Assembly (NCBI RefSeq): GCF_030814435.1
Contig: NZ_JAUSUW010000003.1
Location: 248,001 to 312,000 of the forward strand
Direction: 5' to 3'
Length of the DNA: 64,000 nucleotides
From: Peteryoungia aggregata LMG 23059
Lineage (GTDB): Bacteria > Pseudomonadota > Alphaproteobacteria > Rhizobiales > Rhizobiaceae
The notes beneath the pieces are model-generated. The model saw nothing but the letters and a program-made list of their open reading frames with translations. It did no database searches and had not been told where the DNA came from. This document shows, in pieces, positions 45,472 through 55,425 of the stretch. Every line of letters starts with the position of its first letter. The stretch's first letter is position 1. The position numbers were made by a program, and so were the translations under genes.

Positions 45472-46440
45472 TCACAACCGGGCGAGAAGCCGCGCGCGCG
45501 TCTCCTCATCCACGAAGGCCGCCTCGATGGCTGTGCGCGTCATGCCGTCGATCTCAGCATCCGTGAAGCCGAATTCGCTCGAAGCCCAGTCATATTCCTG
45601 GGCGAGTGACGTGTCGAAAAAGGGCGGATCATCGGAATTGATGCAGACCCTGACGCCAGCTTCGTGGAATTTCACGAGCGGGTGGCTGGCGAAATCGGGG
45701 AAGACCTTCAGCGCGATGTTGGAGCCCGGGCAGACTTCGAGCACTGTGCCCAAATCGACGAGGCGGCGGACGAGCTCGGGGTCCTCGATCGCGCGCACAC
45801 CATGGCCGATGCGGGCGGGCTTTACGAGGTCGAGCGCATCGGCAACGCTGAAGGCGCCGCAGACTTCGCCCGCATGGATGGTGAGGCCAAGACCGGCTTC
45901 ACGGGCAATATCGAAAGCACGGGCATAATCCGCGACGCGGCCCATGCGCTCCTCGCCGGCCATGTTGAAGCCTGTCACCAGCGGATTGTTGCTGCGGGCG
46001 GCATATTCGGCGGCCGCGATCACGCTTTCCGGGCCGAAGTGACGCTCACCGGTGACGATGATGCGCGCCTCGATGCCGGTTGCCGCTCTGGCGGCTTCGA
46101 TGCCGGCGGTGATGCCCGCGAGATAGGTGTCGGCACCAAGACCGATACGGTCGCCATGATCCGGCGAGACGATGATCTCGCTGTAGATGGTGTCGACATC
46201 CGCGAGTTCGCGCAGGTAGGTCTCCGTCAGTAGGGCGTAGTCCTCCTCCGTGCGGAAGAGAGCCGCCACACGGTCATAGGCCTTGATGAACTCGGCAAAA
46301 TCATTCCAGGCATAGCTGCCATCGCGCATGAAGGTCGCAGGGTCCACGCCATATTTTCCGGCCTGGGACAGCGCCAGCGCTGGCGCCGCCGCACCCTCGA
46401 TGTGACAGTGCAGTTCGGCCTTCTTCAATCGTCTCGTCAC
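45472..46440 (-). CDS. add: Adenosine deaminase family protein
   Basis: A 322-residue amidohydrolase. The metal motif is ELHCHIEGA near the start. [17 protein letters not shown] and NSDDPPFF follow with the family's His and Asp residues. It starts with GTG overlapping the deoB stop as GTGA, so the two are coupled. It converts adenosine to inosine, feeding the phosphorylase. A role as adenine deaminase cannot be excluded. Confidence 0.9.
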   Translation of the reverse strand: MTRRLKKAELHCHIEGAAAPALALSQAGKYGVDPATFMRDGSYAWNDFAEFIKAYDRVAALFRTEEDYALLTETYLRELADVDTIYSEIIVSPDHGDRIGLGADTYLAGITAGIEAARAATGIEARIIVTGERHFGPESVIAAAEYAARSNNPLVTGFNMAGEERMGRVADYARAFDIAREAGLGLTIHAGEVCGAFSVADALDLVKPARIGHGVRAIEDPELVRRLVDLGTVLEVCPGSNIALKVFPDFASHPLVKFHEAGVRVCINSDDPPFFDTSLAQEYDWASSEFGFTDAEIDGMTRTAIEAAFVDEETRARLLARL

Positions 46441-47657
46441 AGGAAACTCCGTCCGATGCGGCCCGGTGCAATGCCCAGATGCGCCGCGATGGTTTCGCCG
46501 ATGTCGGCATAGGTATTGCGCACGCCGATGTTGCGCGAGCGCACGCCCGGACCGAAGCACATGATCGGCACGCGCTCGCGCGTGTGGTCCGTGCCGCGCC
46601 AGGTGGGATCACAGCCGTGGTCGGCGGTCATGAGAACCATATCGCCTGGCTTCAGCTTGCGGTGGACTTCGGGCAGGCGGCGATCGAAGGCTTCGAGCGC
46701 AGCCGCATAACCCGGCACGTCGCGGCGGTGACCGTAGAGCATGTCGAAGTCGACGAAGTTGGTGAACACGAGGTCGCCGTCCTCGGCCTCGTCCATGACC
46801 TTCAGCGTCGCGTCCATCAGGGCCATGTTGCCGTTCGCCTTGATCACACGGGTCACGCCCTGGTGGGCGAAGATGTCGCCGATCTTGCCGACGGCATGGA
46901 CCTTACGGCCCTGATCAACCAGGCGATCAAGCAGGGTCGGTTCGGGCGGCAGGACGGAATAGTCACGGCGATTGCCGGTGCGCTCGAAGCTCTGGACCGT
47001 CTCGCCGATAAAGGGGCGAGCGATGACGCGGCCGATGTTCAACGGGTCCACGAGACCGCGCACCGTCTCGCAGAGCTTCAACAGCCGATCCAGACCAAAA
47101 TGGGTTTCATGCGCGGCAATCTGGAAGACGGAGTCGGTCGAAGTATAGCAGATCGGCTTGCCGGTTCGGATATGCTCCTCGCCGAAACGGGCGATCACTT
47201 CGGTGCCAGACGCATGGCAATTGCCGAGGATGCCGGGAAGGTGTGCTTCGCGACAAATGGAATCGACGAGGTCGGCAGGGAAGGCTTCTTCGCCTTGTGG
47301 GAAATAGCCCCAATCGAACATGACAGGCGTGCCTGCGATCTCCCAGTGACCCGACGGCGTATCCTTGCCCCTGGAGATCTCGCTTGCCGCCCCATGCAGG
47401 CCAAAGACGCGCTCGGGCACGGGCATGCCGTCCGGCGTCTTGCCGGTCGCAAGCTTTGCGGCTGCAAGAAGGCCGAGAGCAGACATGTTGGGGAGAACGA
47501 GCGGGCCCTGGCGCAGGCCCTTCCTGTCGCCGGCGCCGGCGGCACAGAACTCTGCGATGTGTCCGAGGGTATCCGAGCCGTCATCGCCGTAAGCGGGCGC
47601 ATCCGGGGCGCCGCCGATGCCGAAGGAATCCAGAATGAAGAGAAAAGCGCGTGCCAT
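46437..47657 (-). CDS. deoB: Phosphopentomutase
   Basis: A 406-residue alkaline-phosphatase-fold mutase. The motifs are [13 protein letters not shown] near the start, the DTPSGHWEI block, and [19 protein letters not shown] with metal-binding Asp/His. It converts (deoxy)ribose-1-phosphate to the 5-phosphate, the step between the phosphorylases and DeoC. It is upstream of add in the leftward unit. Confidence 0.95.
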   Translation of the reverse strand: MARAFLFILDSFGIGGAPDAPAYGDDGSDTLGHIAEFCAAGAGDRKGLRQGPLVLPNMSALGLLAAAKLATGKTPDGMPVPERVFGLHGAASEISRGKDTPSGHWEIAGTPVMFDWGYFPQGEEAFPADLVDSICREAHLPGILGNCHASGTEVIARFGEEHIRTGKPICYTSTDSVFQIAAHETHFGLDRLLKLCETVRGLVDPLNIGRVIARPFIGETVQSFERTGNRRDYSVLPPEPTLLDRLVDQGRKVHAVGKIGDIFAHQGVTRVIKANGNMALMDATLKVMDEAEDGDLVFTNFVDFDMLYGHRRDVPGYAAALEAFDRRLPEVHRKLKPGDMVLMTADHGCDPTWRGTDHTRERVPIMCFGPGVRSRNIGVRNTYADIGETIAAHLGIAPGRIGRSFL

Positions 47658-47750
47658 GTCTGCGTACCATGGCCGGGTCAGGTTTGCTTGTTATGCCGGC
47701 CGTTGACAGCATCCATAGCGCCTGGGCGAGGCCTTGGCAAACGAAGGGCG

Positions 47751-48374
47751 TCAGCAGTCCGTGCAGGTCACTTCCGTGCCCAGACGCTGACGGAAATAGA
47801 ATTCGCGTGCCAGGGTGAGGCTCTTGGCATCGGTGCCGGAAAGACCGGGAAGATACATCATCAATTCGTGCGAGATACTGAGTTCGCTGCGGATCAGGAA
47901 GGTATCCGCCACCAGCATGTCAGCCGGCACGGGTGCCGTTGTGCCCACGGCATAGGGTGCCACGCCGGTTGTCGACCAGGACCAGGTGACCTTGGCAGCC
48001 TTGGCCGAATCGATCTTGATCGCGCTCACCTTGATCAGCAGATTGTTGGAGGGATAGGGCACGAAGATGGCGCCGGTCACATCCGACATGGTCGTCAGGA
48101 AGGCCTTGTTGACCTTTTCCTGGCGGGCAATCAGATCGGCGACCGTGCTGCTGGCCATCGAGGTCTTCTTGGCGGCGCTGAGCCCCATGGTGAGCTCGAA
48201 AGCCATCAGGTAGAGAACGATCAGCATCGGCGCGACGATGGCGAACTCGACACCGCCGACACCCTGCCTGTCCCGCGCCAGACGGCGCAGTCCACGACCG
48301 GTGGCGATGGCAACCCGGTTTGCGCCGTCCACTGCCCTGCCGAACAAGGATCTCTCTTTGCCTCTTTCGGTCAT
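47751..48374 (-). CDS. TadE/TadG-like pilus assembly protein
   Basis: A 207-residue pseudopilin-like protein. Positive residues are followed by the TadE-type motif GGVEFAIVAPMLIVLYLMAF (about 40-59), a membrane helix, then a secreted globular part. Two Cys lie at the very C-terminus (CTDC). Start overlaps the stop of the upstream TadE-like gene by ATGA. It belongs with the pilus cluster starting at 49.5 kb on the other strand. Confidence 0.82.
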   Translation of the reverse strand: MTERGKERSLFGRAVDGANRVAIATGRGLRRLARDRQGVGGVEFAIVAPMLIVLYLMAFELTMGLSAAKKTSMASSTVADLIARQEKVNKAFLTTMSDVTGAIFVPYPSNNLLIKVSAIKIDSAKAAKVTWSWSTTGVAPYAVGTTAPVPADMLVADTFLIRSELSISHELMMYLPGLSGTDAKSLTLAREFYFRQRLGTEVTCTDC

Positions 48375-49021
48375 GGATAATTCTCGTTCTGGAAGGCCGT
48401 CGTTGCCACGATCAGGAAGTCGGAGGGCATCGAACCATCGGAAGGCCGGATCGTCGTGATATAGGGGCGGACGAGGTCCGTGATCACCTGCCAGCGATAA
48501 TAGGCGCGCAGCATGTTGATCGTGTCGGGCCCTCCGGGCGTGAATTTGAAGCTCGTCGGATCAATGTCGGCAAAGGTGGCCGAGGAAACGCGCGGTATGG
48601 TTTTCGGAATGGCGCCGAAACTGGCAAAGGTCCGCGCGTCGATATAGAGCTTGCTCGGCGTAGAGATCTCCGTCTCCGAGCACTGGATCATGATGTTCAC
48701 TTCATCACAGAAGGCCTTGCGGAACTTCGTGACGTCCATGTCCGTGGTGCGGTTCAGCTGGTAGGTGATCTGGCCGGTCCGCAGCTGCCGTCCCAACGTA
48801 TTGACCGCGTTGGTCACCAGCTGCTCGGCCGCGAAGGCGACGAAGGTTTCGATGATCGCGAAGATGATGATGAAGTAGGGAACCGCGAGGATGGCGAACT
48901 CGATGGCCGCGGCGCCGTCACGGGATCGCGCCAGTTTTGTCCAGAGACGAAACCGCGTCCTTCGGACGCGTTCAACCCGATGATGTTGATCGACACTCTG
49001 GCTTGTCATAGCCTCATCCAT
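48371..49021 (-). CDS. TadE-like pilus assembly protein
   Basis: About 216 residues. The TadE motif GAAAIEFAILAVPYFIIIF follows a basic N-terminus. The secreted part has two Cys. The start could be 49021 or 49009; the longer frame to 49294 is not coding. It pairs with the following TadE/G-like protein. These minor pilins support Flp pilus assembly. Confidence 0.82.
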   Translation of the reverse strand: MDEAMTSQSVDQHHRVERVRRTRFRLWTKLARSRDGAAAIEFAILAVPYFIIIFAIIETFVAFAAEQLVTNAVNTLGRQLRTGQITYQLNRTTDMDVTKFRKAFCDEVNIMIQCSETEISTPSKLYIDARTFASFGAIPKTIPRVSSATFADIDPTSFKFTPGGPDTINMLRAYYRWQVITDLVRPYITTIRPSDGSMPSDFLIVATTAFQNENYP

Positions 49022-49118
49022 CTTCAAAGATGAGGAGAAGCTACGAGCCAAGTGTTGATTTTCCGTTTCCGGAATCTTTACACTTTGCTGCGGCGGAGAA
49101 ACGCAAACGTGGCGTTTG

Positions 49119-49529
49119 TCACTGCGTGGCGCCGGTCTGGGCGTGTTCCTCGCAATTGGGCGTGCAAGACAGGACCGTGCGTGCAGTCGATTTGAAGACC
49201 CGGACCGTGCTCGATTCGTCGATGGATACCAGGATGCGCTCGTCAACGATGGCGTTGCCGTCCGCATCGAGAAGCACCAGATTGGTGGTTCCATAGGCCC
49301 GTCCGGTCAGCACAATGGTCTTTGCGTCGGCCACGGTTGCATCCGCGACCTCGGCATTGCCGACGATCACCTTGCTGACGGGGCGGTCGAGCTTCAGTAC
49401 GCGCGCGCTGTTCATATAGACGCGCAGGATCCCTTCATCTTCCGCATGTGCGACGGGCGCGACCGAGACCGTGGCGAAGGCCAGGATCATGGTGGCGGTG
49501 GCGGCGAGACGACGGTGGAACATGGACAT
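49119..49529 (-). CDS. Secreted pilus assembly protein, CpaC N-domain-like
   Basis: A 136-residue exported protein with a signal peptide (cut near AHAEDEG), then the domain found at the N-terminus of CpaC/RcpA secretins: LKLDRPVSKVIVGNAEVADATV, TGRAYGTTNLVLLD and a final C-x3-C. It lacks the secretin barrel. It faces away from the pilin gene across a shared control region. The role is probably accessory to secretin assembly. Confidence 0.85.
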   Translation of the reverse strand: MSMFHRRLAATATMILAFATVSVAPVAHAEDEGILRVYMNSARVLKLDRPVSKVIVGNAEVADATVADAKTIVLTGRAYGTTNLVLLDADGNAIVDERILVSIDESSTVRVFKSTARTVLSCTPNCEEHAQTGATQ

Positions 49530-50001
49530 GCCTTTGGGTGCACGCGTGGAGGCTGGCCAAAAGGATGCCGGCTTTAGGTGAATGAAGAGTTAAGGGGGCA
49601 TGAGAGCGCTTTTCATAGGCGCTCTGGCTGCGATTGTTTTCCGTCCTTGACCTGAAAACGGCTCCCTGCGGAGCAAACTGTCCCAATCGGATACATTTTT
49701 GCGGGCTTACACGGAGTTTTCAGGCCATGGCCGGCGGTCGAAGCCGTGCCCGCGCTTCACCGATTACGCGGGCGCTCCCGGCAACGCTTGGCCAAGGGCC
49801 TGCTTTCCTCGACAGAACCTCCATATTTTAGTGGTTTGCAGCGTCATTCGTTTACCACGCGAATGGCTTGCGGCGTTTCACGATCTGGTAACTCTTTTTC
49901 TTAAGTCGATGGCAATAGGCCGCCGTTTAGGTTGGCTTCATCCGAGCAACGGCAAACAGTTGCCGGCAGTGCTGATCAACCTCGCGGAGTAGGAGAATAA
50001 C
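49530..50001. promoter_or_regulatory. Divergent control region for pilus genes
   Basis: A 472-bp spacer between the CpaC-N-like gene and the pilin gene. No gene is convincing here. The pilin promoter must lie in it and GAGTAGGAGA upstream of ATG 50002 is the pilin ribosome site. I cannot place the boxes. Confidence 0.5.
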
Positions 50002-50187
50002 ATGACCAAGCTTTTCGCACGTTTCGTCAAGGACGAGTCCGGCGCAACCGCCATCGAATACGGCCTGATCGCCGCCCTCATCTCGGTCGCCCTGATCACC
50101 GGCGCGACGACCTTGGGCGGCGCCCTGAACAACACGTTCGTCAACGTTGGCGCCAAGATGGGCCAGGGCGTGACGGCCAGCCAGTAA
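50002..50187 (+). CDS. pilA: Flp family type IVb pilin
   Basis: A 61-residue major pilin. The prepilin cleavage site is G14 before ATAIEYGLIAALISVA, with Glu19 and Tyr20 at the conserved +5/+6 places, then one helix. It is cut by the CpaA peptidase encoded next. A hairpin downstream probably gives high pilin messenger levels relative to the assembly genes. Confidence 0.95.
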   Translation: MTKLFARFVKDESGATAIEYGLIAALISVALITGATTLGGALNNTFVNVGAKMGQGVTASQ

Positions 50188-50212
50188 TCTGCTGGCGGAT
50201 CTTTCGGGATCA

Positions 50213-50243
50213 GAAGAAGCCGCCAGCTCATGGCGGCTTCTTC
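50213..50243 (+). terminator. Hairpin terminator after the pilin gene
   Basis: A perfect 12-bp stem, GAAGAAGCCGCC with GGCGGCTTCTTC, and a 7-base loop. It would partly end the pilin transcript before cpaA. Confidence 0.75.
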
Positions 50244-50330
50244 GCATTGCGGGATTAGCTAGATCTTAGCGTCGTCGGAAACTTCGCGACAAGAGATACG
50301 ATCAACTCGAGCGCCACCGGAAAGTGAACA

Positions 50331-50843
50331 ATGTACTTTGCGACCGTTTTCCTCGTGTTGCCGATCTGTCTGGCGCTTGCGGCGCTGACGGATTTCCTTG
50401 AGATGACCATCCCGAACCGCATTCCAGTCATCCTAGTCACAGCCTTCCTGGTCGCCGCGCCCTTCAGCGGGCTCAGTCTCGGTGATCTTGCCTGGCATTT
50501 TGCCGCCGCAGGCTCCGTCTTTGTCGTCGTCTTCGCGTTGTTCGCCCTGAATGTGATGGGCGGCGGGGACGCAAAGCTTCTTTCAGCAGCAGCGCTTTGG
50601 TTCGGGTTCAATGCGTCTCTCGCCGAGTTCCTGATCCTGACCGCCTACATTGGCGGCGCACTGACGATCCTCGTCATACTCGCCCGGGCTCACTGGCTGA
50701 AACTCGAGTTCGTGGGCATCAGGCTTCCACAGACACTGATGGTCGCCAACAAGATCCCTTATGCGATCGCCATTGGCGCTGCTGGACTGATCGCCTATCC
50801 CAGCTCTCCACTGGTCATGGCCGCCATCCGCAATCTCGGCTGA
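50331..50843 (+). CDS. cpaA: Prepilin peptidase CpaA
   Basis: A 170-residue A24-family aspartic peptidase of the inner membrane. The two catalytic Asp are Asp21 (TDFLEMTIPN) and Asp80 (MGGGDAKLL). It has about five membrane helices. It cleaves the Flp pilin and the TadE/F-type proteins. Confidence 0.93.
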   Translation: MYFATVFLVLPICLALAALTDFLEMTIPNRIPVILVTAFLVAAPFSGLSLGDLAWHFAAAGSVFVVVFALFALNVMGGGDAKLLSAAALWFGFNASLAEFLILTAYIGGALTILVILARAHWLKLEFVGIRLPQTLMVANKIPYAIAIGAAGLIAYPSSPLVMAAIRNLG

Positions 50844-50957
50844 CACGCCGGAGAAACTTTGCGTTAACCACGAACGTAAGCGGCTTATTAACCATAAGTA
50901 CACCAATTCCTGATCAACCTTGCCGGCAGCACCTATTGCGTCGCCGAAGGATCGATC

Positions 50958-51770
50958 ATGAAACCCGCCCGTCTCATCATACTCGCTGTCGCCGTCGTGG
51001 CTGCCGGTATGGCCGGTCTGCTCGCCATGCGGCTCACCGGCAACCAGACCGTGATCGTCCAGGATTCGGTTGTCGAGAAGGAGCCAACCGTCGACGTTCT
51101 GGTTTCGGCCCAGAATCTTCCCGTTGGTGCCCGTCTCGATGAAAACTCCATGCGCTGGATGCCCTGGCCGCAAGGCAGCGTGGTCGACGGCTTCATCACC
51201 TCCTCGACCCGGCCCGACGCATTGACCGAGCTCAACGGCGTGGTGGTACGCCTGCCGGTCTTCGAAGGCGAACCGCTGCGGCGCGAGAAGATCGCCGATT
51301 CCTCCTCCCGTATCCTCTCGGCGCTTTTGCCTTCCGGAAAGCGGGCGGTCTCGACCGAAATTTCGGTCGCCACAGGCGCCGGCGGCTTCATTCTGCCGAA
51401 CGACCGGGTCGACGTGATCATGGTCCGCAAGGGTGACGAAGACAATTTCCTGACAGAGACCGTGTTGTCGAACGTGCGTGTTCTCGCCATCGACCAGCAA
51501 ATCGAGGAAGCCCCCGACGGCTCCAAGTCCGTGATCGGCACCACCGCGACCCTGGAACTGACGCCGGAGCAGACAAAGGTGATGGCCGTGGCCCAGCAGA
51601 TGGCCGACCGCCTGTCGCTCGCGCTGCGGTCGGTCGCTGATGCGCAGGAGGAAGACACTTCGGCTGCCGACCATCTGCTCAGTGGCGGAGATGGCCAGCC
51701 GACCATCCAGGTCATCAAGTCCGGCGAGGTCGTCAAGTCGACCTCATCGACCGCCAATTCCATGCAGTGA
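50958..51770 (+). CDS. cpaB: Flp pilus assembly protein CpaB
   Basis: A 270-residue periplasmic protein with an N-terminal membrane anchor and an SAF domain (VLVSAQNLPVGARLDENSMR, about residues 47-66, RcpC/CpaB type). It starts 114 bases after cpaA and ends just before cpaC. It supports the outer-membrane secretin. Confidence 0.92.
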   Translation: MKPARLIILAVAVVAAGMAGLLAMRLTGNQTVIVQDSVVEKEPTVDVLVSAQNLPVGARLDENSMRWMPWPQGSVVDGFITSSTRPDALTELNGVVVRLPVFEGEPLRREKIADSSSRILSALLPSGKRAVSTEISVATGAGGFILPNDRVDVIMVRKGDEDNFLTETVLSNVRVLAIDQQIEEAPDGSKSVIGTTATLELTPEQTKVMAVAQQMADRLSLALRSVADAQEEDTSAADHLLSGGDGQPTIQVIKSGEVVKSTSSTANSMQ

Positions 51771-51783
51771 GTGGGGACACATC

Positions 51784-53340
51784 GTGGCCAGCCTGATGCA
51801 AACATTCCGTGTATCCCTGACAGGCAGCATCGCCTTTGCGATGGCCTTGACCGGATCGCCGACAGCCTTCTCCAGCCATGGCAGCCCGTTTACGGCAGCG
51901 GAAGCCGCGCAGGAGACGGTGCTCCGGATCACCAATAGCGGACCAGGTGCCCGCAGAACCGTCAAGCTCGGGCTGAACAAGGCGCTGGTCGTGGATCTGC
52001 CGGCGGACGCACACGACATTCTGGTCGCAGATCCGGTGATGGCGGATGCCGTGACGCGCTCCTCGCGCCGTATCTACCTGTTCGGCAAGATGGTAGGCCA
52101 GACCAATATCTTCATTTTCGGCGCAAATGGCGAGGAGATCGTCAGCCTCGACATCCAGATCGAGCGCGACATTTCGGGCCTGGAAGCCAATCTGCGCCGC
52201 TTCATTCCCGAATCCGACATCAAGGTCGAGATTGTTTCGGACAACATCGTTCTGACCGGCACAGTGCGCACGCCGCAGGACGCAGCCCGTGCAGCCAGCC
52301 TTGCCGAAGCCTTCCTTAAAGGCGGTGAAGCAACCACCCGCAATACGACCGCGACAAGCGAGAGCAGCGGCGACGGCGCCGTGGCTATCTACGCCGAACA
52401 GAGACAGACGTCGCAGATCGTCAACCTGCTGACCATCGAGGGCGAGGATCAGGTCACCCTGAAGGTCACTGTGGCAGAAGTCAGCCGCCAGGTTCTGAAG
52501 CAGCTCGGCTTCTCCGGCAGCATTTCCGATGGTTCGACCGGCATCAGCTATGCCAACCCGTCGAACCTCGGCAATGCAATCGATCCAACCGGGACGGCGA
52601 CGATTTCGGCCGGCATCGGCGGTCTGGGGATCAACACCTATATCAATGCCATGGAACAGGCCGGCGTGATGCGCACGCTGGCAGAACCAAGCCTGACTGC
52701 GATCTCCGGCGAACCGGCGAAATTCTATGTCGGCGGCGAATTCCGTCTGGCAGGCGCCCAGGAAGTCAGCAGCGACGAAGAAGGCACGTCGATCGAACGA
52801 ACCACGCAGACGGTCGACTACGGTATCGAGCTGAACTTCCGTCCGGTCGTGCTGGCTCCGGGCCGCATCAGCCTGCAGATCGAGACCAATGTCTCCGAAC
52901 CCACCTGGGAATCGTCCCAGGTCACGGGCAACATCCTGAACCAGGTTCCTGGTTCCACCTTCCTTTCGATCCGCAAGCGCGAAGCATCGACCACGGTGGA
53001 ACTGCCATCCGGCGGCTCGATCGTGATCGCTGGCCTGGTGCAGGACAACATTCGCCAGGCCATGTCCGGCCTGCCGGGGCTTTCGAAGGTTCCGGTGCTC
53101 GGCACGCTGTTCCGCAGCAAGGACTTCCAGCGCAATGAGACTGAACTGGTCATCATCGCGACACCCTATCTGGTGCGCCCTGTGGCGCGCGGGGCCTTGT
53201 CGCGACCGGATGACAACTTCAACCCCGAAAACGACGGCGCGACCTTCTTCCTGAACAAGGTGAACAAGGTCTACGGCCGCCGCGAGAACCCAGTTCCGCC
53301 CGGTCAGTACCATGGCGCGGTGGGCTTCATCTACAAATGA
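51784..53340 (+). CDS. cpaC: Pilus secretin CpaC
   Basis: About 518 residues from GTG 51784 (GGGGAC upstream; ATG 51796 is an alternative). It has a signal peptide, an N-domain (VVDLPADAHDILVADP), a BON-like segment and the secretin barrel domain (VPVLGTLFRSKDF, ELVIIATPYLV). It forms the outer-membrane pore. The next gene overlaps its stop. Confidence 0.93.
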   Translation: MASLMQTFRVSLTGSIAFAMALTGSPTAFSSHGSPFTAAEAAQETVLRITNSGPGARRTVKLGLNKALVVDLPADAHDILVADPVMADAVTRSSRRIYLFGKMVGQTNIFIFGANGEEIVSLDIQIERDISGLEANLRRFIPESDIKVEIVSDNIVLTGTVRTPQDAARAASLAEAFLKGGEATTRNTTATSESSGDGAVAIYAEQRQTSQIVNLLTIEGEDQVTLKVTVAEVSRQVLKQLGFSGSISDGSTGISYANPSNLGNAIDPTGTATISAGIGGLGINTYINAMEQAGVMRTLAEPSLTAISGEPAKFYVGGEFRLAGAQEVSSDEEGTSIERTTQTVDYGIELNFRPVVLAPGRISLQIETNVSEPTWESSQVTGNILNQVPGSTFLSIRKREASTTVELPSGGSIVIAGLVQDNIRQAMSGLPGLSKVPVLGTLFRSKDFQRNETELVIIATPYLVRPVARGALSRPDDNFNPENDGATFFLNKVNKVYGRRENPVPPGQYHGAVGFIYK

Positions 53341-54077
53341 ACGGCGCGAGGATCACGATGGAACACTCGTCACGTCAAGTCAGGGAAAGTTGGCCAGCCA
53401 TGGCATCCGCACGTCATTCAGTCCAGCGTCTCGTCATCTCCAGCGTCCTCCTCGGTGCAGTCGCGGTGCTCAGCGGTTGCGGGGGCATGAAGGACCAGAT
53501 GTCCACCTCGGCGATCCCGGACGACTACCGTACCCGACATCCGATCATGCTGAGCGAAGTCGAGCATACGCTGGATATACCGATCGCCTCCGGTGACCGG
53601 CGGCTGACCTTGAGCGTGCAGGATTCGATTGCCGGCTTTGCGGCCGACTATCTCTCGGCATCGACCGGCACCCTCCAGATCATCATGCCGCACGGATCGC
53701 CCAACAGCGGTGCCGCATCGGCCATGCGCAAGCAGATCCGTCAGGTCCTGACCACCCGTGGCGTGCCGTCCAACCGGATCATCGAGACGACCTATCAGGC
53801 AGAGGCGAACAGCAATGCCGCGCCGGTGCGCATCAGCTATGTGGCGATCACGGCGATGACCAACCCTTGCGGCGAATGGCCCGAAGATCTGCAGAACAAC
53901 ACTTTCAGCAACAAGAACTACCATAATTTCGGCTGCGCGACGCAGAGCAATCTCGCCGCACAGATCGCCAATCCGATGGATCTCGTCACGCCTCGCGACA
54001 TGGCCCCGATCGATGCGACCCGGCGGTCGACCGTGATCGGCCTCTATCGCAGAGGCGCCGACACCTCCACGAACTGA
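53337..54077 (+). CDS. cpaD: Pilus assembly lipoprotein CpaD
   Basis: A 246-residue lipoprotein with a hydrophobic signal ending in the lipobox LSGC. The body is the CpaD domain (GEWPEDLQ, NFGCATQSNLAAQIANP). Its ATG overlaps the cpaC stop. It helps place the secretin. An ATG nearer the signal segment could also be used. Confidence 0.92.
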   Translation: MNGARITMEHSSRQVRESWPAMASARHSVQRLVISSVLLGAVAVLSGCGGMKDQMSTSAIPDDYRTRHPIMLSEVEHTLDIPIASGDRRLTLSVQDSIAGFAADYLSASTGTLQIIMPHGSPNSGAASAMRKQIRQVLTTRGVPSNRIIETTYQAEANSNAAPVRISYVAITAMTNPCGEWPEDLQNNTFSNKNYHNFGCATQSNLAAQIANPMDLVTPRDMAPIDATRRSTVIGLYRRGADTSTN

Positions 54078-54109
54078 TGCGGGCGGGTCCAAAAGGACAG
54101 GATGAGAGC

Positions 54110-55399
54110 ATGAACGCGATCGACTACGAAATCGGCGAAACCAATGGCGGACATCGCGGGACTTCCGAGGCGGTGATCGCTGGCGATGTCGAAAACCTGC
54201 GACCACTGCCGCGGATCTCCGTTCACGCCTTCTGCGTCAGCGATGCCGTGTATCGCGTGATGGAGCAGTGTGCGGCTGACCGGCGCCTGGCGCGGGTCAG
54301 CATGCGCATCACACACGGCAATATCGCGGCGGCGGCGAACATGTTTTCGTCCACGCCAACGCCGAACCTGATCATCCTTGAGACCGATGCCGGCCCGCGC
54401 GATCTGATGACCGAACTCGCGCCTCTCGCCGAGGTCTGTGATCCGAGCTCTCGTGTCATCCTCATCGGCCGGCACAACGATATCTCGCTCTATCGCGAAC
54501 TGATCCGCAGCGGCATTTCCGAATACATCGTAGCCCCGTTCAGCATGGCCGACATCATGGCGGCGATGGCGTCGATCTTCGTCGACCCCGAGGCCGAACC
54601 GCTGGGGCGCAGCATCGCCTTTATCGGCGCCAAGGGCGGCGTGGGCTCGTCGACGATTGCGCATAACTGCGCCTTCGGCATCGCCTCGCTGTTCTCCACT
54701 GAAACCGTGCTCGCGGATCTCGACCTGCCATTTGGAACCGCCAATATCGATTTCGACCAGGATCCGGCACAGGGCATGGCCGAGGCGGTATTCTCTCCGG
54801 AGCGCCTGGATGAAGTCTTCCTGGACCGCCTCCTGACGAAATGCGGACAAAACCTCTCCCTGCTCGCAGCCCCCTCGATCCTCGACCGGGGCTATGACTA
54901 CGAGCGCGGCGCGTTCCAGCCGATCCTCGACGTCCTCCAGCGCAGCGCGCCGGTCACCGTGCTCGACCTGCCGCATAGCTGGGCCGACTGGACACGTGCG
55001 GTATTGGCTGACGTCGATGAGATCGTCATTACCTGCGCACCCGACCTCGCAAACCTGCGCAACATGAAAAACATGATCGACGCGCTGAAGAAGCTGAGGC
55101 CGCAGGACAAGCCGCCGCATCTGATCCTGAACCAGGTGGGCATGCCCAAACGGCCGGAGATCGCGCCGTCTGATTTCTTCGAGCCGCTCGAGCTCGAGCC
55201 GGTCGCGATCATTCCCTTCGATGCTCAGTTGTTCGGTACGGCGGCCAATAGCGGCCGGATGATCAGCGAGATGGATGGAAAGTCACCGACGGCGGAGACC
55301 TTCTCGCAGCTTGCCCATCTCGTCACGGGCCGTGCGACGATCAAGAAACCCAAGAAGGCGGGCCTCGGCTCGTTCATCGAGAAACTGCGCAAGAAGTAG
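54110..55399 (+). CDS. cpaE: Pilus localisation protein CpaE
   Basis: About 429 residues. A receiver-like N-terminal domain is followed by a MinD/ParA-type ATPase domain with a deviant Walker A, GAKGGVGSSTI. The frame opens at 54077, overlapping cpaD, but ATG 54110 has GGATGAGAGC upstream. It guides the pilus machine to its site in the cell. Confidence 0.92.
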   Translation: MNAIDYEIGETNGGHRGTSEAVIAGDVENLRPLPRISVHAFCVSDAVYRVMEQCAADRRLARVSMRITHGNIAAAANMFSSTPTPNLIILETDAGPRDLMTELAPLAEVCDPSSRVILIGRHNDISLYRELIRSGISEYIVAPFSMADIMAAMASIFVDPEAEPLGRSIAFIGAKGGVGSSTIAHNCAFGIASLFSTETVLADLDLPFGTANIDFDQDPAQGMAEAVFSPERLDEVFLDRLLTKCGQNLSLLAAPSILDRGYDYERGAFQPILDVLQRSAPVTVLDLPHSWADWTRAVLADVDEIVITCAPDLANLRNMKNMIDALKKLRPQDKPPHLILNQVGMPKRPEIAPSDFFEPLELEPVAIIPFDAQLFGTAANSGRMISEMDGKSPTAETFSQLAHLVTGRATIKKPKKAGLGSFIEKLRKK

Positions 55400-55425
55400 A
55401 CCGGTAACAGGAACAGGTAGAGCTC

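Noticed and set aside
46479..48380. A 633-codon plus-strand open frame
   Set aside because: It is the antisense shadow of deoB and the TadE/G-like gene in high-GC DNA and has no family features.
51733..53313. A 526-codon minus-strand open frame opposite cpaC
   Set aside because: Antisense shadow; cpaC is a clear secretin with conserved motifs on the plus strand.
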